From the NCBI GenBank assembly GCA_964036155.1, contig OZ038423.1:75903249-75967248 (forward strand): a stretch of DNA of 64,000 nt, read 5' to 3'. This DNA comes from Diploscapter coronatus (lineage: Eukaryota; Nematoda; Chromadorea; Rhabditida; Rhabditidae). Shown here in pieces: positions 47,801 through 58,394 of the stretch (the stretch's first letter is position 1; the number at the start of each line of letters is the position of its first letter). The translations under genes were made by a program, and so were the position numbers. The notes beneath the pieces are model-generated. The model did not search any database. It saw only the letters and a program-made list of their open reading frames with translations, and had not been told where the DNA came from.

Positions 47801-47888
47801 TTCTCTGGCAACCACGGTGTCCATGCATCAGCCTGCTGTGCAGCCCAAAAAACGAGGCTTCTTCGCTTCCCTCTTCAGATCCAAGTGA
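38845..47888 (+). CDS. RBR E3 ubiquitin ligase of the RNF19 type
   Basis: Membrane-anchored RING-between-RING ligase that passes ubiquitin from an E2 via a catalytic cysteine. A Ser/Gly-rich N-terminus (exons 38845-39010, 39520-39600, 40282-40372, 42619-42717, 43062-43248) leads into RING1 at 43399-43646 ([28 protein letters not shown]). IBR follows ([40 protein letters not shown]). RING2 is at about 44.72-44.9 kb ([37 protein letters not shown], where the first Cys of the latter is the catalytic position). Then comes the RNF19 signature [20 protein letters not shown] and two membrane segments ([40 protein letters not shown]). The long polar C-terminal tail ends [14 protein letters not shown] start 21 codons upstream (38782) is possible, but the GACTTTTCAG acceptor at 38830 favours 38845. 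Catalytic residues are intact. Confidence 0.93.
40373..42618. repeat. Long intron with low-complexity tracts
   Basis: Third intron of the RNF19-type gene, 2.2 kb. A purine-rich (GGGAAG/GAGA) stretch spans about 40870-41130. It is followed by a CTGT/CTCCAT pyrimidine tract at about 41135-41230, and the intron ends in a TTTTCAG acceptor. A GGAAGGGGAGGGAAGAGGAG block lies near 41775. No coding exon or gene in either direction was recognised. Confidence 0.5.
43914..44016. repeat. AGACTTCTC-family inverted repeat in intron
   Basis: AGACTCCTCCAA...CTGCAGAACAATAGT at the left is matched by CTTTTTCTGCAGGTCGAG and TTTTGGAGAAGTCTGA at the right. It shares GAAGACATACTCTTTTTCTGC with the centre and right arm of the element at 15411-15542. 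It lies in the intron between two IBR-domain exons of the RNF19-type gene. Confidence 0.55.
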
Positions 47889-48492
47889 CAAGTGATCTGG
47901 TTCTTGTATCTTTTCCTCTCCCCTCCCTCCCCTTTATCTTCCCCGATTCGGCCTAATTCATACGGTTTCTTTCTCCATTTCACGCTTTCAACTAACATAA
48001 AATATACCAATGCTACTATATTCCTTATCATTGTTCTATTGAAATCGTCTACACTTTCATTTGAGTCGAACATTAAAGTCTACTTAGTTATCTGTCAAGT
48101 ATTTTGAACAGTCAAAGAATCCAACAGCTGTCTCTGTATAACATCGTCTATTCTATAGATAGTCAAAGGAACTATTCCTAACGTTTTTTCATGGTTTATT
48201 GTTTCAATCATTTAACTCGTTTATATTCTCTTCTTCTCTCCTAGTCATCCGCGATTTGTTTGAAATAGGCACAATTTCGATATTGAGTTGTCTTAAATTC
48301 TAGGCCGTTTCTGCATATTTTATATCATCATTTGTAAAAAGAAAGATTTGAATTGATTTGAAAGACGATAAAGATTATTCCGACTGAAATGTTCAGTTTA
48401 TCTATTATTGAATTACCTGAATGTGTTAGATTCAATAAGCGCAATATTTTACGCAATTAAAGGAAATTAAAAGTCAAATTTGTTTCTTTCAG
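47889..48492. other. Intergenic DNA, RNF19-type to DTWD1
   Basis: AT-rich, no coding exon seen and no AATAAA noticed close after the RNF19-type stop. It ends in GTTTCTTTCAG abutting the DTWD1 ATG, so part of it is probably the DTWD1 outron. Confidence 0.5.
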
Positions 48493-49994
48493 ATGATACG
48501 GAAAGAAGATCTGAAGTTGTCGAGTTACGAGCACATCAAAGGGCTACAGAAGCAGATCTGCGACAGATGCAAGAAGAGTCGAATGTACTACTGTTACGAT
48601 TGCAGAATTCCTCTGCCGGGTGTCTTCACTCCTAATATCAAGGTACATTTAGATTACTTCATTTTGCTAACAAAACCGAGTAGGTTGGAGCTTACGACAA
48701 TTATCGTCTTCACATCGTTTCATCCATGCTATCAAATTTCATTTGAATACGTGTCGCGATATGCATTTTACTGCTTTCATAAAATCAGTTTTGCTGTTGT
48801 TCTTTCAATTATTTTCTCACTGGTTTGATTCGATTTCAAATAGAAGTGAGAATTGGAATAGTTTCATGAATCAGATCATTCTTCTTTGATAATTCCTCGA
48901 TAATTCAAATGTTTCAGTTGCCGTGCGACATTGATGTTGTGAAGCACAAAGGGGAGAGGGACAGCAAATCGACAGCCCTGCACTGCAAAATCGCTGCCCC
49001 TGAACAGACGAGGGTATTTGATTGCCATCCATACAGGAATGGAAGCGAGGTAGTGCAGGAATACAGCGAGGATGACGAAGAAGGAGCTACGGTAATTCTT
49101 CAAAAATATGTAAACGGACATTAAATTCTTATAGTTCTCAACCCTAATAAAATATTGCTCTTTTGCAGGTGCTTGTCTATCCATCTCCGAACGCAATGAG
49201 CATAGAGGAATTCGTTAAATCGCGAGGCAAAATCAAGCGATTTGTAGTGTTGGACTGCACGTGGAACCAGGTCCATGGGATGAAAATGCTCCCGCAAATC
49301 AAGGGTAACTTACAGTGCTCCTATTTCCTTCGATTTAGATTCATATTTAACAAGATAAAAATATGAAATTCCATTCTTAACAAGAAGCTATTTTTGAGTT
49401 TAGCGTATTTTTTTCGCAAATATCTATCAGCATTACAGATCTTCCTTGCGTTATGTTGAAGAAGTACCGAACAGCCTATTGGAGGCCTCAATACAAGAAG
49501 GACGATTCGTGCTTGGCCACGATCGAAGCCATCTACTACGCTTTGCGGGAATACCAACAGTACGGACTCGACAAAGAGTACAATGGTAACATTTTCGAAA
49601 TTACAAAATATTACCTATTCTACATCATTTTTCCTGCAATTTCATAGATTCGAAAATCGTCATCCTGTTCTGTAATCAAAGACTGATGATTTTTAATGAA
49701 TACTGAATCATCTTCGAAACGTAGTTTCTATTAGAAGCAGCATGTTATTCCTTTGCTCCATAACCTAATCTGAAACTAAATTAATGTTTAAAATTGCCAA
49801 AATTTTAGCACTCAATTCATGTACAATTTTCAGGTGAATACGACGATTTGTTCTACTGGTTTTTCATCGGATACGACAGATTCATGGAGAATAGAGAGAC
49901 GCACGGAAAAAGACAGCTGGAAAATGAGAACAAGGAAGGGGAAAACGAGGACGAGCAGGAAGAAGCGGCGAAACGATCCAAGACATCTGAGTGA
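48493..49994 (+). CDS. dtwd1: tRNA-uridine aminocarboxypropyltransferase (DTWD1)
   Basis: DTW-domain enzyme that transfers the 3-amino-3-carboxypropyl group of SAM to uridine in the D-arm of tRNAs. Five exons: the first ends at about 48642, then about 48917-49091, 49169-49304, about 49438-49585, and about 49834-49994. The first has a zinc-knuckle-like CDRCKKSRMYYCYDCRIPLP. The third has the family signature FVVLDCTWNQVHGM (DxTW), and the fourth has LKKYRTAYWRPQYKKDDSCL and a following TIEAIYYAL helix, all typical of DTWD1. The tail is acidic then basic (EEAAKRSKTSE), suggesting a nuclear location. The DTW motif reads DCTW here, which also occurs as DSTW in animal DTWD1. Upstream of GatC with operon-like spacing. 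Intact. Confidence 0.93.
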
Positions 49995-50155
49995 TTGTGA
50001 AGGTTATTATTAGTTAATTGAATTTTCTTACTGAAATGGGTCTAGAAAAATGAAGGTCTTGTTTATTCGTTTATAGTCGGCTTTGAATGTCAGTTTTCTA
50101 GACTCGTGTTGTTTTATTTTGTTGTTTTTATTCAATTTGTTGAATTGAATTCTCA

Positions 50156-50274
50156 AATAAATATTTATTACATTTCAAGGATTTTTTTTTTTTAAATTTA
50201 TCATCATGCAGTTATTTTAACTGATCGCATATTTGTTAATTTCTTGGCACTCGACTCATTTTACTCCTTCAGAA
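50156..50274 (+). promoter_or_regulatory. Operon-type intercistronic region, DTWD1 to GatC
   Basis: AATAAA at 50156-50161 ends the DTWD1 transcript. A T-rich run (TTTTTTTTTTTTAAATTTA) follows at about 50182-50200, and a CTCCTTCAG acceptor ends at 50272, two bases before the GatC ATG. The 111-nt distance from poly(A) signal to acceptor and the U-rich stretch match the layout of nematode SL2-type operons. Inferred from spacing. Confidence 0.65.
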
Positions 50275-51462
50275 ATGTTTCGTTCTCTTCAACTCGTTCA
50301 TCGTCTCCAATTGCAGCTTCAGTGTCGACAAGCGAGTGGAAGTGGTGCAGGCAGCAAGAAGACACCCTTTCCTGGAGATGATATCCTTGTTCCTGATGAA
50401 CCAATAACCAGAGCTGTAAGTTTTTTTTTCCAATTTCTTATTCAATTAAAAATTTTTCCGAAGTAAATTTCGAGATGGTTCATTACAAAAATAAATTCAA
50501 CCGCGGTATGAAAAGAAAAGGATATCTATGAAAACCATCTTTCAAACATTCAGTTTTCATCTCCAGGTGAACGACCCCGCATTGGACAAAGTGCCCGAGT
50601 TCTCCTCCTCGTTGCTGACTCATCTCGAGAGGCTTTCCCTCGTTCGCTTTTCGGACGAGCAGGCCGTTGCCAGTCTGCGCGAGTCTATTCGAATTGCCAA
50701 CCGACTCAAACTGGTTCATGTCGAGGTAGAAATTTTCGAATTTTTTGAAAGTTCGATATTAGACTAATGATAGGAAGTCTAGGTAATATTTTCTAAAAGG
50801 ATTATTCTGAATGCCAAACAAATGGCAGTTAATTATAGATAATACAACATTCTTCATTTTGAATAACTTTTGTCTAATGATTTTGAATATGAAAAGCAAA
50901 GTACAAGTTTCGATTTGAATCATACACATGTCGTATGGACTATTTTTACTCCAAAATAATTATTATTCGCCCTCTAAATATCAGACACTAGTGCGCATAA
51001 AACTAAAACCATGGAGATTTTGGTCAGATTACTAAATGTATCAGACTAAAAAGTATCATATTGTTTAACGAAAACTTATTATCATACAATTGAAATTCGT
51101 TTTTGAATATTCTTTTCTATTATTTATGAAGGGGTCTTTTCAATTCAAATTATCATGATTTTTTCCTTTCAAACTTCCGACTATATACAAGTTTGCAGGG
51201 AGTGGAGCCAATGCACACCGTGTGGGAAGACCAGGAATGCCGGTTGCATGAGGACTCGCCAGAAGAGCCCCTTTCAGTCGAGCAGACACTGGGCAATGCG
51301 GCCCTCGTGCAGGACGAGTACTTCGTCACTCCGCCGGGCAACATCCCTCTCGAACACTCCACTGCGCCTCTCGATCTCCAGCTCATCAATCAATGGGACA
51401 GCAGGGGAGTTGCCAAGCCCGAGAAACCCAAATACAGGAAAAGAGAAAACAAGTCTGACTGA
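50275..51462 (+). CDS. gatc: Glutamyl-tRNA(Gln) amidotransferase subunit C, mitochondrial
   Basis: GatC is the small stabilising subunit of the mitochondrial GatCAB complex, which converts Glu-tRNA(Gln) to Gln-tRNA(Gln). Three exons: 50275-50417, 50567-50725 and about 51200-51462. The N-terminus is Arg/Gln/Leu-rich without acidic residues (MFRSLQLVHRLQLQLQCRQA), as expected for a mitochondrial presequence. The core helix reads LTHLERLSLVRFSDEQAVAS, then ANRLKLVHVEGVEPMHTVWE, the hallmark of GatC proteins (V.P..). Then come RLHEDSPEEPLSVEQTLGNA and DEYFVTPPGN, and a basic tail. Slightly long for the family (about 185 aa) because of the presequence and tail. Second gene of the probable DTWD1-GatC operon. 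Intact. Confidence 0.92.
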
Positions 51463-51793
51463 TTAGAAAAAAAAGATTAGGTAGAATTGAATTGAATAAA
51501 TTATTCATTCGCACAAATTTTCAATGTTTAAAAGCATGAATTTTCATTCTAAGATTTGTCTCAATTATTGTACGATTCCTATTATATAGCCGAATTAAAA
51601 CAGATGAGTATTCTTTTAAAATTGACATTTTCATAACTTTCAAACGAATAATACATGCTAAACGTAACTCATAGCATATAAACTGTAAAATTCAAAAATC
51701 CAATTACCAATTTGCACCTGGCAAATAATCTCATGTTCGCTTTTCAAGACCAGACTTCTCGATATTATTTTTCTTCGAAATTTGTGTTTGACT
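51463..51793. other. Intergenic DNA, GatC to chemoreceptor
   Basis: AT-rich. AATAAA at 51495-51500 likely ends the GatC transcript. CCAGACTTCTCGA near 51752 resembles one end of the AGACTTCTC repeat family. No acceptor stands close to the next ATG. Confidence 0.5.
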
Positions 51794-53206
51794 ATGTCGA
51801 TAATTGTCGCAACTAACAATTCGTCTGATGTTTCGATTCAAACTCCAACGCAAAACATAACCATAATCGACTATGACCCTTCCGCTTTTTTCTGCCTGTT
51901 ATCTAGTTTCTGCTTGACCGAACTGCTGCTCAACCTGGTATGCATCTACTGTATTCTGTACAAGTCGTCAGGCCTGAATTCGAGCTATCGACTCTGTCTG
52001 TTGCAGTTGCAAATCAGCATGGTTGTGTATGATTTGGTCTGCCTGGCTGGCGGACCGCTCATGTTCTTCGTAACTGCAGATCGGCAAACAGTCGAATTAA
52101 AAACCGCTCATTTCAGCCGTACCCCGCAGGAGTCGCAGTATCTCCCCTGGCAGTGCACTTCCAACTGTCATCATTAGCCCTGTTCTGCACGGGCGTTGGA
52201 GCCCTCACCAGTCAGTTCATATCACCGTTTTTGGAAGAAAAAGTAAAAAATAAGCTTTGATCAGGTTGCAACTCTACAATTGTACTGCTGTTCTATTATC
52301 GTCATCGAGCCATTCTGCCAAGCGATCGTCATCACTCCTGGTCAAAATTCAAGCATTATTTATCGATTTTCTATTTCGAAATTCTCCCTGTTTCTGCAAT
52401 CCTCACGATCCTCTGTGTAGTTCCTGAAGATCAAGACAGAGCTAGATTGAAGCTAGTCGCTGTAGGGTTTAGAATTCAAAATTGATTTCCAAACCCAAAA
52501 CTTACATTTAGGAGTGGGGAAGACCATACAGTGTGCTATTCAGAAGCAATGCACTGGTCGTTGATTACCACAGTTTTGGAATTTTGCATATTGGTCTTTT
52601 TATATTCGGCACACTAACTACTCTTCGAGTATTATACATTACCATCGATTATTATCGTATTCTGTACTCAAAGTCGTCAAGATTTTCACGAACAATGGCG
52701 AAATTTCACAAGAAATTGCTGATCATTCTATACTTCCAGGTCATACATTATGTTACGATATTTGAACAATCTATTTGGATAACATGAAATTTCAATTTCA
52801 GACAATAGTTCCTTTCGTGACTTCGCATTTTATTGGTGTATTTGTACTCTATCTAGGTTTCATGCAACAAGGCAACTTTATAATAAGGCTATTGCAAAAT
52901 TATATAAATTTAGCAGCGGGCAATTTATTGATTATTGGATTCTCGTTGCAAGGATCGATTTCATCGATTGTCTTATTATCAACAACCAGTAATTATCGAG
53001 ATTTTATCAAAGTAACATTTAGAAAAATGGTATTTGGTCGTTATAAAATAGGTGAGTTTCCTCAGAAATGAAAAGTACCCTAGCAAAAAACAAAACTTTC
53101 AGATAACATTGTGATTCAACGACCTGTGACAAAGGCTGTTTGGAATACCGAATTAGAATTGAAAGAAGTGAGTCAACACGAACACGGGGCTGCCACAGCA
53201 GAATGA
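51794..53206 (+). CDS. Seven-helix chemoreceptor of the nematode Str/Srh type
   Basis: Six exons (first 51794-52076, last 53102-53206) give about 370 aa with seven hydrophobic segments. The first is CLLSSFCLTELLLNLVCIYC, and segment three is in PLAVHFQLSSLALFCTGVGA. Then comes the loop LLFYYRHRAILPS, segment FEILPVSAILTILCVV, GILHIGLFIFGTLTTLRVLY, a basic third intracellular loop (KFHKKLLIILYFQ), TIVPFVTSHFIGVF, and the last helix with LIIGFSLQGSISSIVLLSTT. The RHRAIL loop, the HKKLLxxLxxQ motif before helix six and the QGSISSIVxxxxT helix seven are typical of nematode Srh/Sri/Str chemoreceptors, which are expressed in sensory neurons. The cytoplasmic tail ends HEHGAATAE. A N-terminal N-glycosylation-rich stretch (TNNSSDVS, TQNITI) precedes helix one. 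The exact subfamily and ligand are unknown. Confidence 0.82.
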
Positions 53207-53460
53207 TGAGGAATACTGACAAAACAACAATAAACAAGGCAAAAGCACAAAGTTTACCTCTGACTATCAATCGACATTCGGCATTTGGCACTAGAGTCAC
53301 TTCTTTTTGTGCAGTCCCTGTTTGTCTGTTCGACTTCAAACCAACTTCTTCCCTTTTTTCACAGAACAGCAACAGGATTTTGATCTCTCTTCTTTTTATT
53401 TTACTTTATTGTTTCATCAAACCAAAAAAAATGAGTGCCAATGACAATATCAACAAATTA

Positions 53461-53614
53461 AACCCGTTCAAAAAGGGTTTTTTATATTAAAAAGATAAAA
53501 GAGAAGGTTTTATTCGCGAAAAGCACTCTATTTATATCCAGAGATGTACGCGGTCCGTAAAAATTGAGACCCGGACATTAATTAATGTCCGGATCCGGGT
53601 CCGTACATCTCTGA
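53461..53614. repeat. Repeat end plus nested palindrome
   Basis: ACCCGTTCAAAAAGGG and about 80 following bases (to ATATCC near 53540) match the left end of the element at 55680-55961. From 53540 to 53614 a different hairpin follows. AGAGATGTACG and GGTCCG at the left mirror CGGGTCCGTACATCTCT at the right, and the core is the perfect 22-nt palindrome formed by CCGGACATTAA and TTAATGTCCGG. No gene is involved. Confidence 0.65.
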
Positions 53615-53931
53615 GTGTTAAACATCTGCTCGTAACCTGGATACATATGAATGCATTTTCAATTAACTTGGTGATACGAATTGTTCATTTGCATCGTTAT
53701 AGGCGATAATTAAATACACGGATAGTTTTATTTCAGCATGCATCTTCAGGTTTTAGGAATTGATTGTTAATCTAATAAAATTCCTAAACATCAATTTAGT
53801 AGTTTCATTCTCCGTTCTTCAGTGATCAATTTCAAACTCATTAATTGCAGACTTTCTCACTCAATCAATACTCTTTTACTGTTTTCATTTCGAAATAATA
53901 CTATGGTGATTGTTTAGATCTCTTAACAAAG

Positions 53932-55310
53932 ATGTTAGCCAATTTACCAGTCGAAATTATACTGTTGATCTGCCAATATTCCGAATTCAAAGATCTGAGA
54001 CAATTGGCCTGGACTAACAAGCGAATGATGCAAATAATCAAGAAATATCTGCCGATAGCACTCGAGAGGAAAACTTTATTCTACCGTAAGAATTTATGTT
54101 GAAAGCCAAGTAATAGACTTTGAAACGATTCGTAATAATTTAGTTTATTATCAAAATAATAATGGTACATATGAAGGAAGAATATGCTTGTTTAATTCAT
54201 TTACCTGCTCAGTAGAAGGGATGGCAAAATTCCACAATTGGCATGTCCCACGTAAAGTAGCAACTACACACAATAAAGTAAATTCTTATATTCGTTATTT
54301 TGGATAATTTCTTATGCTTCAGATTTTTGGAATTAACGGCGAAGATAAATCATTTGAAATATATGACTTGAATACTCGACAAATTTCAAGAGGTCTGCTC
54401 AACAAATCCATAAATGATCGATTCAAAGAATTTTACAGGTCCAGATCCTCCTGAATGGCGTAAAGATGCATCTGTCGCTTATTTTAAAGACAAGTTGTAT
54501 TATTTGGGTGGAAAGATTCTCAAAGTAGGGCTATGGAAAAATACGAATCGAGTTGATGTAAGAAGATCGAATGAAAACCCATGAAATAAGTTATTCAGGT
54601 TTTAATAGATGGAAAATGGCAAACAGGACCTCCTTTTCCTCTTCCAATTAGATGGGTTCGAGCAATAACATGCGATGAAGTTTTATACGGTTACATTATA
54701 GCATGTTCATTATTGTAATTATGGATATTCAGTTATTGATGGTGGTGAAAATAGAAAAATATTTATACTATCAAACGATGAGAAAAAATGGATTGAAATC
54801 AGAGAGATTCCCGAAGGACGAGATTCATTCGAAATTGCATCGCTAAATGAAAAAATTTATATAGCTGGAGGAATTGAAGAATACAAGTCGTTAACTTTGT
54901 ATGATAAATAATAATTTATTATTATATATTTAGTGATGATGATGATGAGATATCAAAATCATCAAAATCCTGTCTGTGTTTCGAGCCCTCAGCTCCAGTT
55001 GACAGTCGAATTTCTCTAATCGCTGATATGAATTATGGGAGATATTTTCATTCACTCATTGCCACTAACGGGAAACTGTATGCAATCGGAGGGTGAGCTG
55101 AGATTTGGCATATCTTTATACGAAATATGTTAATTTAGATTTCAACAATTTCCATATAAAAGCTTTTGCAATTCAATCGAGGAATACGATCCAATTGGAA
55201 ATAAATGGCGAGAAGTGGGAATATTGAGGAACTTGCCTGCGACTAGCGAAAGTGCTGGAAAGAAAACACGCACTAATCGTACTAACAAAGATTGCTGTCT
55301 TCTCAGCTGA
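53932..55310 (+). CDS. F-box and Kelch-repeat protein
   Basis: Probable substrate receptor of an SCF ubiquitin ligase. The N-terminal F-box reads LPVEIILLICQYSEFKDLRQ then LAWTNKRMMQIIKKYLP. Degenerate Kelch blades follow in successive exons: KLYYLGGKILKV with WKNTNRVD, YSVIDGGENRKIFIL, EKIYIAGGIEEYKSLTLYD, and YFHSLIATNGKLYAIGG followed by the closing IEEYDPIGNKWREVG. The introns are very short: 54657-54702 is 46 nt (TGG|GTTCGA to TTATAG|CAT), and a 38-nt intron precedes the DDDDE exon at 54934. Once these are removed the frame is open from ATG 53932 to TGA 55308-55310. AT-rich codon use compared with its neighbours and weak blade conservation suggest a fast-evolving nematode family. GTTTAG lies 16 nt before the ATG. 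Confidence 0.75.
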
Positions 55311-55344
55311 ATGCATGTTCGAATAGTCGAACTTGTGCACACGA

Positions 55345-55403
55345 CTATAGTACAGTGATAAGGCTCTTTCCTCTGAAGAGAAAGGAACTTTTAGTTCGAT
55401 ATT
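55345..55403 (+). other. tRNA-like remnant (possible SINE piece)
   Basis: CTATAGTACAGTGATAAGGC resembles a tRNA A-box/D-arm, and 45 nt downstream TAGTTCGATATTCCA resembles a B-box. The stretch between can pair as CTTTC/GAAAG but with a nine-base loop, so it is not a standard tRNA. A reverse-oriented sequence at about 59330-59370 shares AGTGATAAGGCTC. Either tRNA-derived repeats or chance. Confidence 0.25.
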
Positions 55404-55679
55404 CCATCTCTGCTTTTTATTTATTATGTACAAATTGTAGAAAACTTTGTATTGGATATTAGTTGTAAATTGGAGCGACTTTCATGTTTGAATTGTTTGC
55501 CAGTCGTTGAAAATAAAGTAAAATTTGTTGATATGATTATCATTAATTTAATCTAAAATTATTCTTTCAGTAAAAATTGTGAAGTAATAATTATTCAATG
55601 AACATGATACAGACAATTCTCGAATGCATCCAAAAGTGATAAGGGATAATTGCAACTGAAATAAATATTCTTTTAAATA

Positions 55680-55961
55680 CCCGTTCAAAAGGGGTTTTAT
55701 ATTTAAAAAAATAAAAGCGGAGGTTGTTTTATTCATGAAAAGCGCTCTATTTGTATCCAAAAGTGATTCGCATGAAAGGAGATCAACTAATATTTTTTTA
55801 AAATCTTGACGTTAGTGACTCGTACTTTTTTTTTCGACGTCTGTTGCTCGTACATCACTAGGTGAAAATATTTTTGTGACTGATTCCATATTTGAGGGAC
55901 TTTCACCTGCGAATACAACCTCCGCTTTTATTTTTTTAATATAAAATCCCTTTTGAATGGG
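55680..55961. repeat. MITE-like element with 50-nt terminal inverted repeats
   Basis: The left end, ACCCGTTCAAAAGGGGTTTT and on to AAGCGGAGGTTGT, is mirrored by the right end, ACAACCTCCGCTTTT and on to TCCCTTTTGAATGGGT, with about 50 nt on each side and few differences. The centre (about 180 nt) has no gene. The left 80 bases also match 53461-53540, so at least two copies lie 2.2 kb apart. Confidence 0.8.
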
Positions 55962-56339
55962 TTGTATTCTGCATTGGGAAATAAATCTTATCTATTTCGT
56001 GTAGTTCTACTTATTACAACCTAATAAGGAGTGCTCAAAGCACCGTGAGTAGTTAACTCTCTTTATCCAAGAACTTTCAACTCATTTGACAGTTTTTTGA
56101 TCGAAAAAATCAGCATTCTTTTCGAACCAAAATGAATGCAGATGGTTTTCACTTACCCAGGCTTTTCATTACTCACCTCACCACCTCCACAACTTCACCG
56201 ACTCTAGATTCCTCTCCCCTTTCTGCACTGGCTCTTTTGTCTACTTGCCTTCGTTCTTATTATCAGCAGTCAGTCGTCGAAATCAGTCCAAAAGTTCTCG
56301 ACATGTTGCCGTCACTTTGAAAATACCACTCCTCATCTC
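55962..56339. other. Unannotated AT-rich region
   Basis: A 62-codon open frame begins at 56132 but has no acceptor, recognisable motif or neighbouring exon, and it runs into the repeat at 56340. No gene called. Confidence 0.45.
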
Positions 56340-56775
56340 GCATTAATGCTTCTTTCCGACAGTCTATGATATTTGCAGAAGATGACGGTGTTTTTCGCAA
56401 AAAATAGCAAACAACATCCAATGCAGACGATGTAGTCAAGAAATAATGATCTTCGTTCAGACAGCCTGCTCTGCAGGAAGCACGCAAATGGACCGAGAAG
56501 CACGCGGATGCTGAAAGACAAGAAGACGGGAAACTCGGGCAAGAGTCGGTCGATTTCCAACAAGAACAAGAAGACCAATGGGACTATGAGTTTCGTCAAG
56601 AGGGTCAGAAGCAGGAGGTCGGTTTGAGAAGGGGTGAAGGTATAACTGTAGTCTAGGGTCGAAACTCCAAATTGCTCAAATTTGGTCTCAAATTACTCCT
56701 CTCGGTTAGTAATGCACAAAGTTTTGTCGGCCGAACATTCGAAACGAAATATAAGATCACAAAAATACAAGGACG
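56340..56775 (+). repeat. Dispersed repeat, copy 1 (inverted partner at 61818-62240)
   Basis: About 430 nt matching the reverse complement of 61818-62240 at high identity. Shared landmarks are GCCTGCTCTGCAGGAAGCAC, CCAATGCAGACGATGTAGTC, GTCGATTTCCAACAAGAACA and TAATGCACAAAGTTTTGTCG. Open frames across it are interrupted differently in the two copies, so coding is unlikely. No transposase motif seen. Confidence 0.8.
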
Positions 56776-56838
56776 GCGGTCGTTATCCATCAAATTATAT
56801 TTATTCACCAAAATTTTCGGTAGATAACGACCGCCCTC
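56772..56838. repeat. Hairpin
   Basis: AGGACGGCGGTCGTTATCCA at the left and AGATAACGACCGCCCT at the right pair as an imperfect stem of about 18 bp with a 30-nt AT-rich loop. It adjoins the end of the dispersed repeat at 56340-56775 and is absent at the partner copy. Confidence 0.6.
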
Positions 56839-58394
56839 CCATAACAGAAGTTTGAAAGTTTTCATTCAGTTTGATTCTCAAAAAGTAGGAGAGATAAGAT
56901 CGAAAATTAACTTTCTCAACTGCAGCCAATATTCAGAGTTGGTGGAAAAATATTCAACAGATCTTATCAAAGATGACAATTATAGAAATGTTGGCAATCA
57001 AAATTATCATTGGAAGGATATTTTATTTTGAAATTAGTCTGATCTTTTAAAGCATGATTTATGATACTAACTGATCCAACACTTTAATAATGCATCGATT
57101 TAAAAAAAACAATTCCTTCAGAATATAAGTTGGCGATTGCTATAATCAATTTTCTATATCGAACATTTCAGCTACATAAATTTAATTTTAATCACATGGG
57201 TTTCTTTATGATTTTGATTTCTTTTTTTATCGTTTGAAAATTGAATAGATTTCACTTTCTAGTCAATCAATAGAAAACATCCAAAAATTCCAGGAGAGAG
57301 AACTTTCGATCAAACAGTCGTTCGTGCGTCAATCACTGCATAATTTGCATAATAATCTCCTCTCCAATGCTAAAAATTCCCTTCAAACTTTCCTCCTAGT
57401 ACAGAGAGACATCGATATTTGAGTTTGAACAGGTGCAAATTTAAAATCGATTTCAGCATGTTCAAATGAAATCGTTACTCAGATAACAGTAACTGACAAT
57501 AAGAATTAACGGACACTCAAAAACATAGACACATCCTCAAACACACCATGCCATTACAATAATCATCAGTAATCGTTTATGCTTGAAAACTTTCTAAAAT
57601 ATCACTAGATTTGGAAGTTACAAATTTCATTATTGCTTTGAAAATTATTATTTTTCTAATTCTTGAGCCCTTTTATTAGTAGGATGACAAATTTCAAGAT
57701 AAACACAAGACATCAGTTCATTTCAATTTCATTTTGAACGTTGAATTAGAATTGACGAGTCAGAATGTGATTTGAAATCTATTTTTAATTTCGATTTTTC
57801 AAAAAGTAAATACCAGAATAGGTTGAATTTATAGAAAATTTTGTAAGAAGCTGAAGGGATTTTATCTGATTTACCAATCTCTAAGATAGTAGATTTCATT
57901 GAAGTTCTAGTATGCATATATTTTCAAAGCTATAAGAGCAGAGTAAAAATTAATGAAATCACATATCTTTATTTCGCGTTCTTTTTTATTGAGGTTTTAA
58001 TTCTATTTAGACACATTAATATCAGTTTAAATCTCTAGTGTTCATAAATGATATTGTAGAACCTTTTATCCCATAAAAATGCATTGTTTCTCTACTTCAT
58101 ATTTATTACGATAGTTTAATTTCATTATCAATAAATTTGCTAATCGATTTCGTCTCTGTATCTAGTGTTGTAGCTCATCAACATCTTGCAAGTTTAGAAC
58201 CGTGTCATACGAAATATTGTCAAGACGACCGTGCGACTAAATTATCTCACATCTTCTTCACAAACACGAAATCACTTGCGATTATCTGTAACTACTAAAG
58301 TGAAAGTCTAATTGTAAGACATCAGAGGCGTTTATTTCAGAATTCAAAGGGGTTTGCTTTATTTTATCTTAGAATTTTTAGTTAGTTTCATACG
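56839..58394. other. Unannotated AT-rich region
   Basis: Strongly AT-rich, 1.5 kb. No coding exon, RNA gene or clear repeat recognised. It ends with ATTTTTAG about 17 nt before the next ATG. Confidence 0.5.

Noticed and set aside
54657..54718. Apparent frameshift and stop in the F-box/Kelch gene, suggesting a pseudogene
   Set aside because: A 46-nt intron at 54657-54702 explains it and keeps the frame.
56132..56599. Frames of 62-88 codons at and before the dispersed repeat
   Set aside because: The matching frame in the inverted partner at 61818-62240 is broken differently, so selection for coding is not supported.
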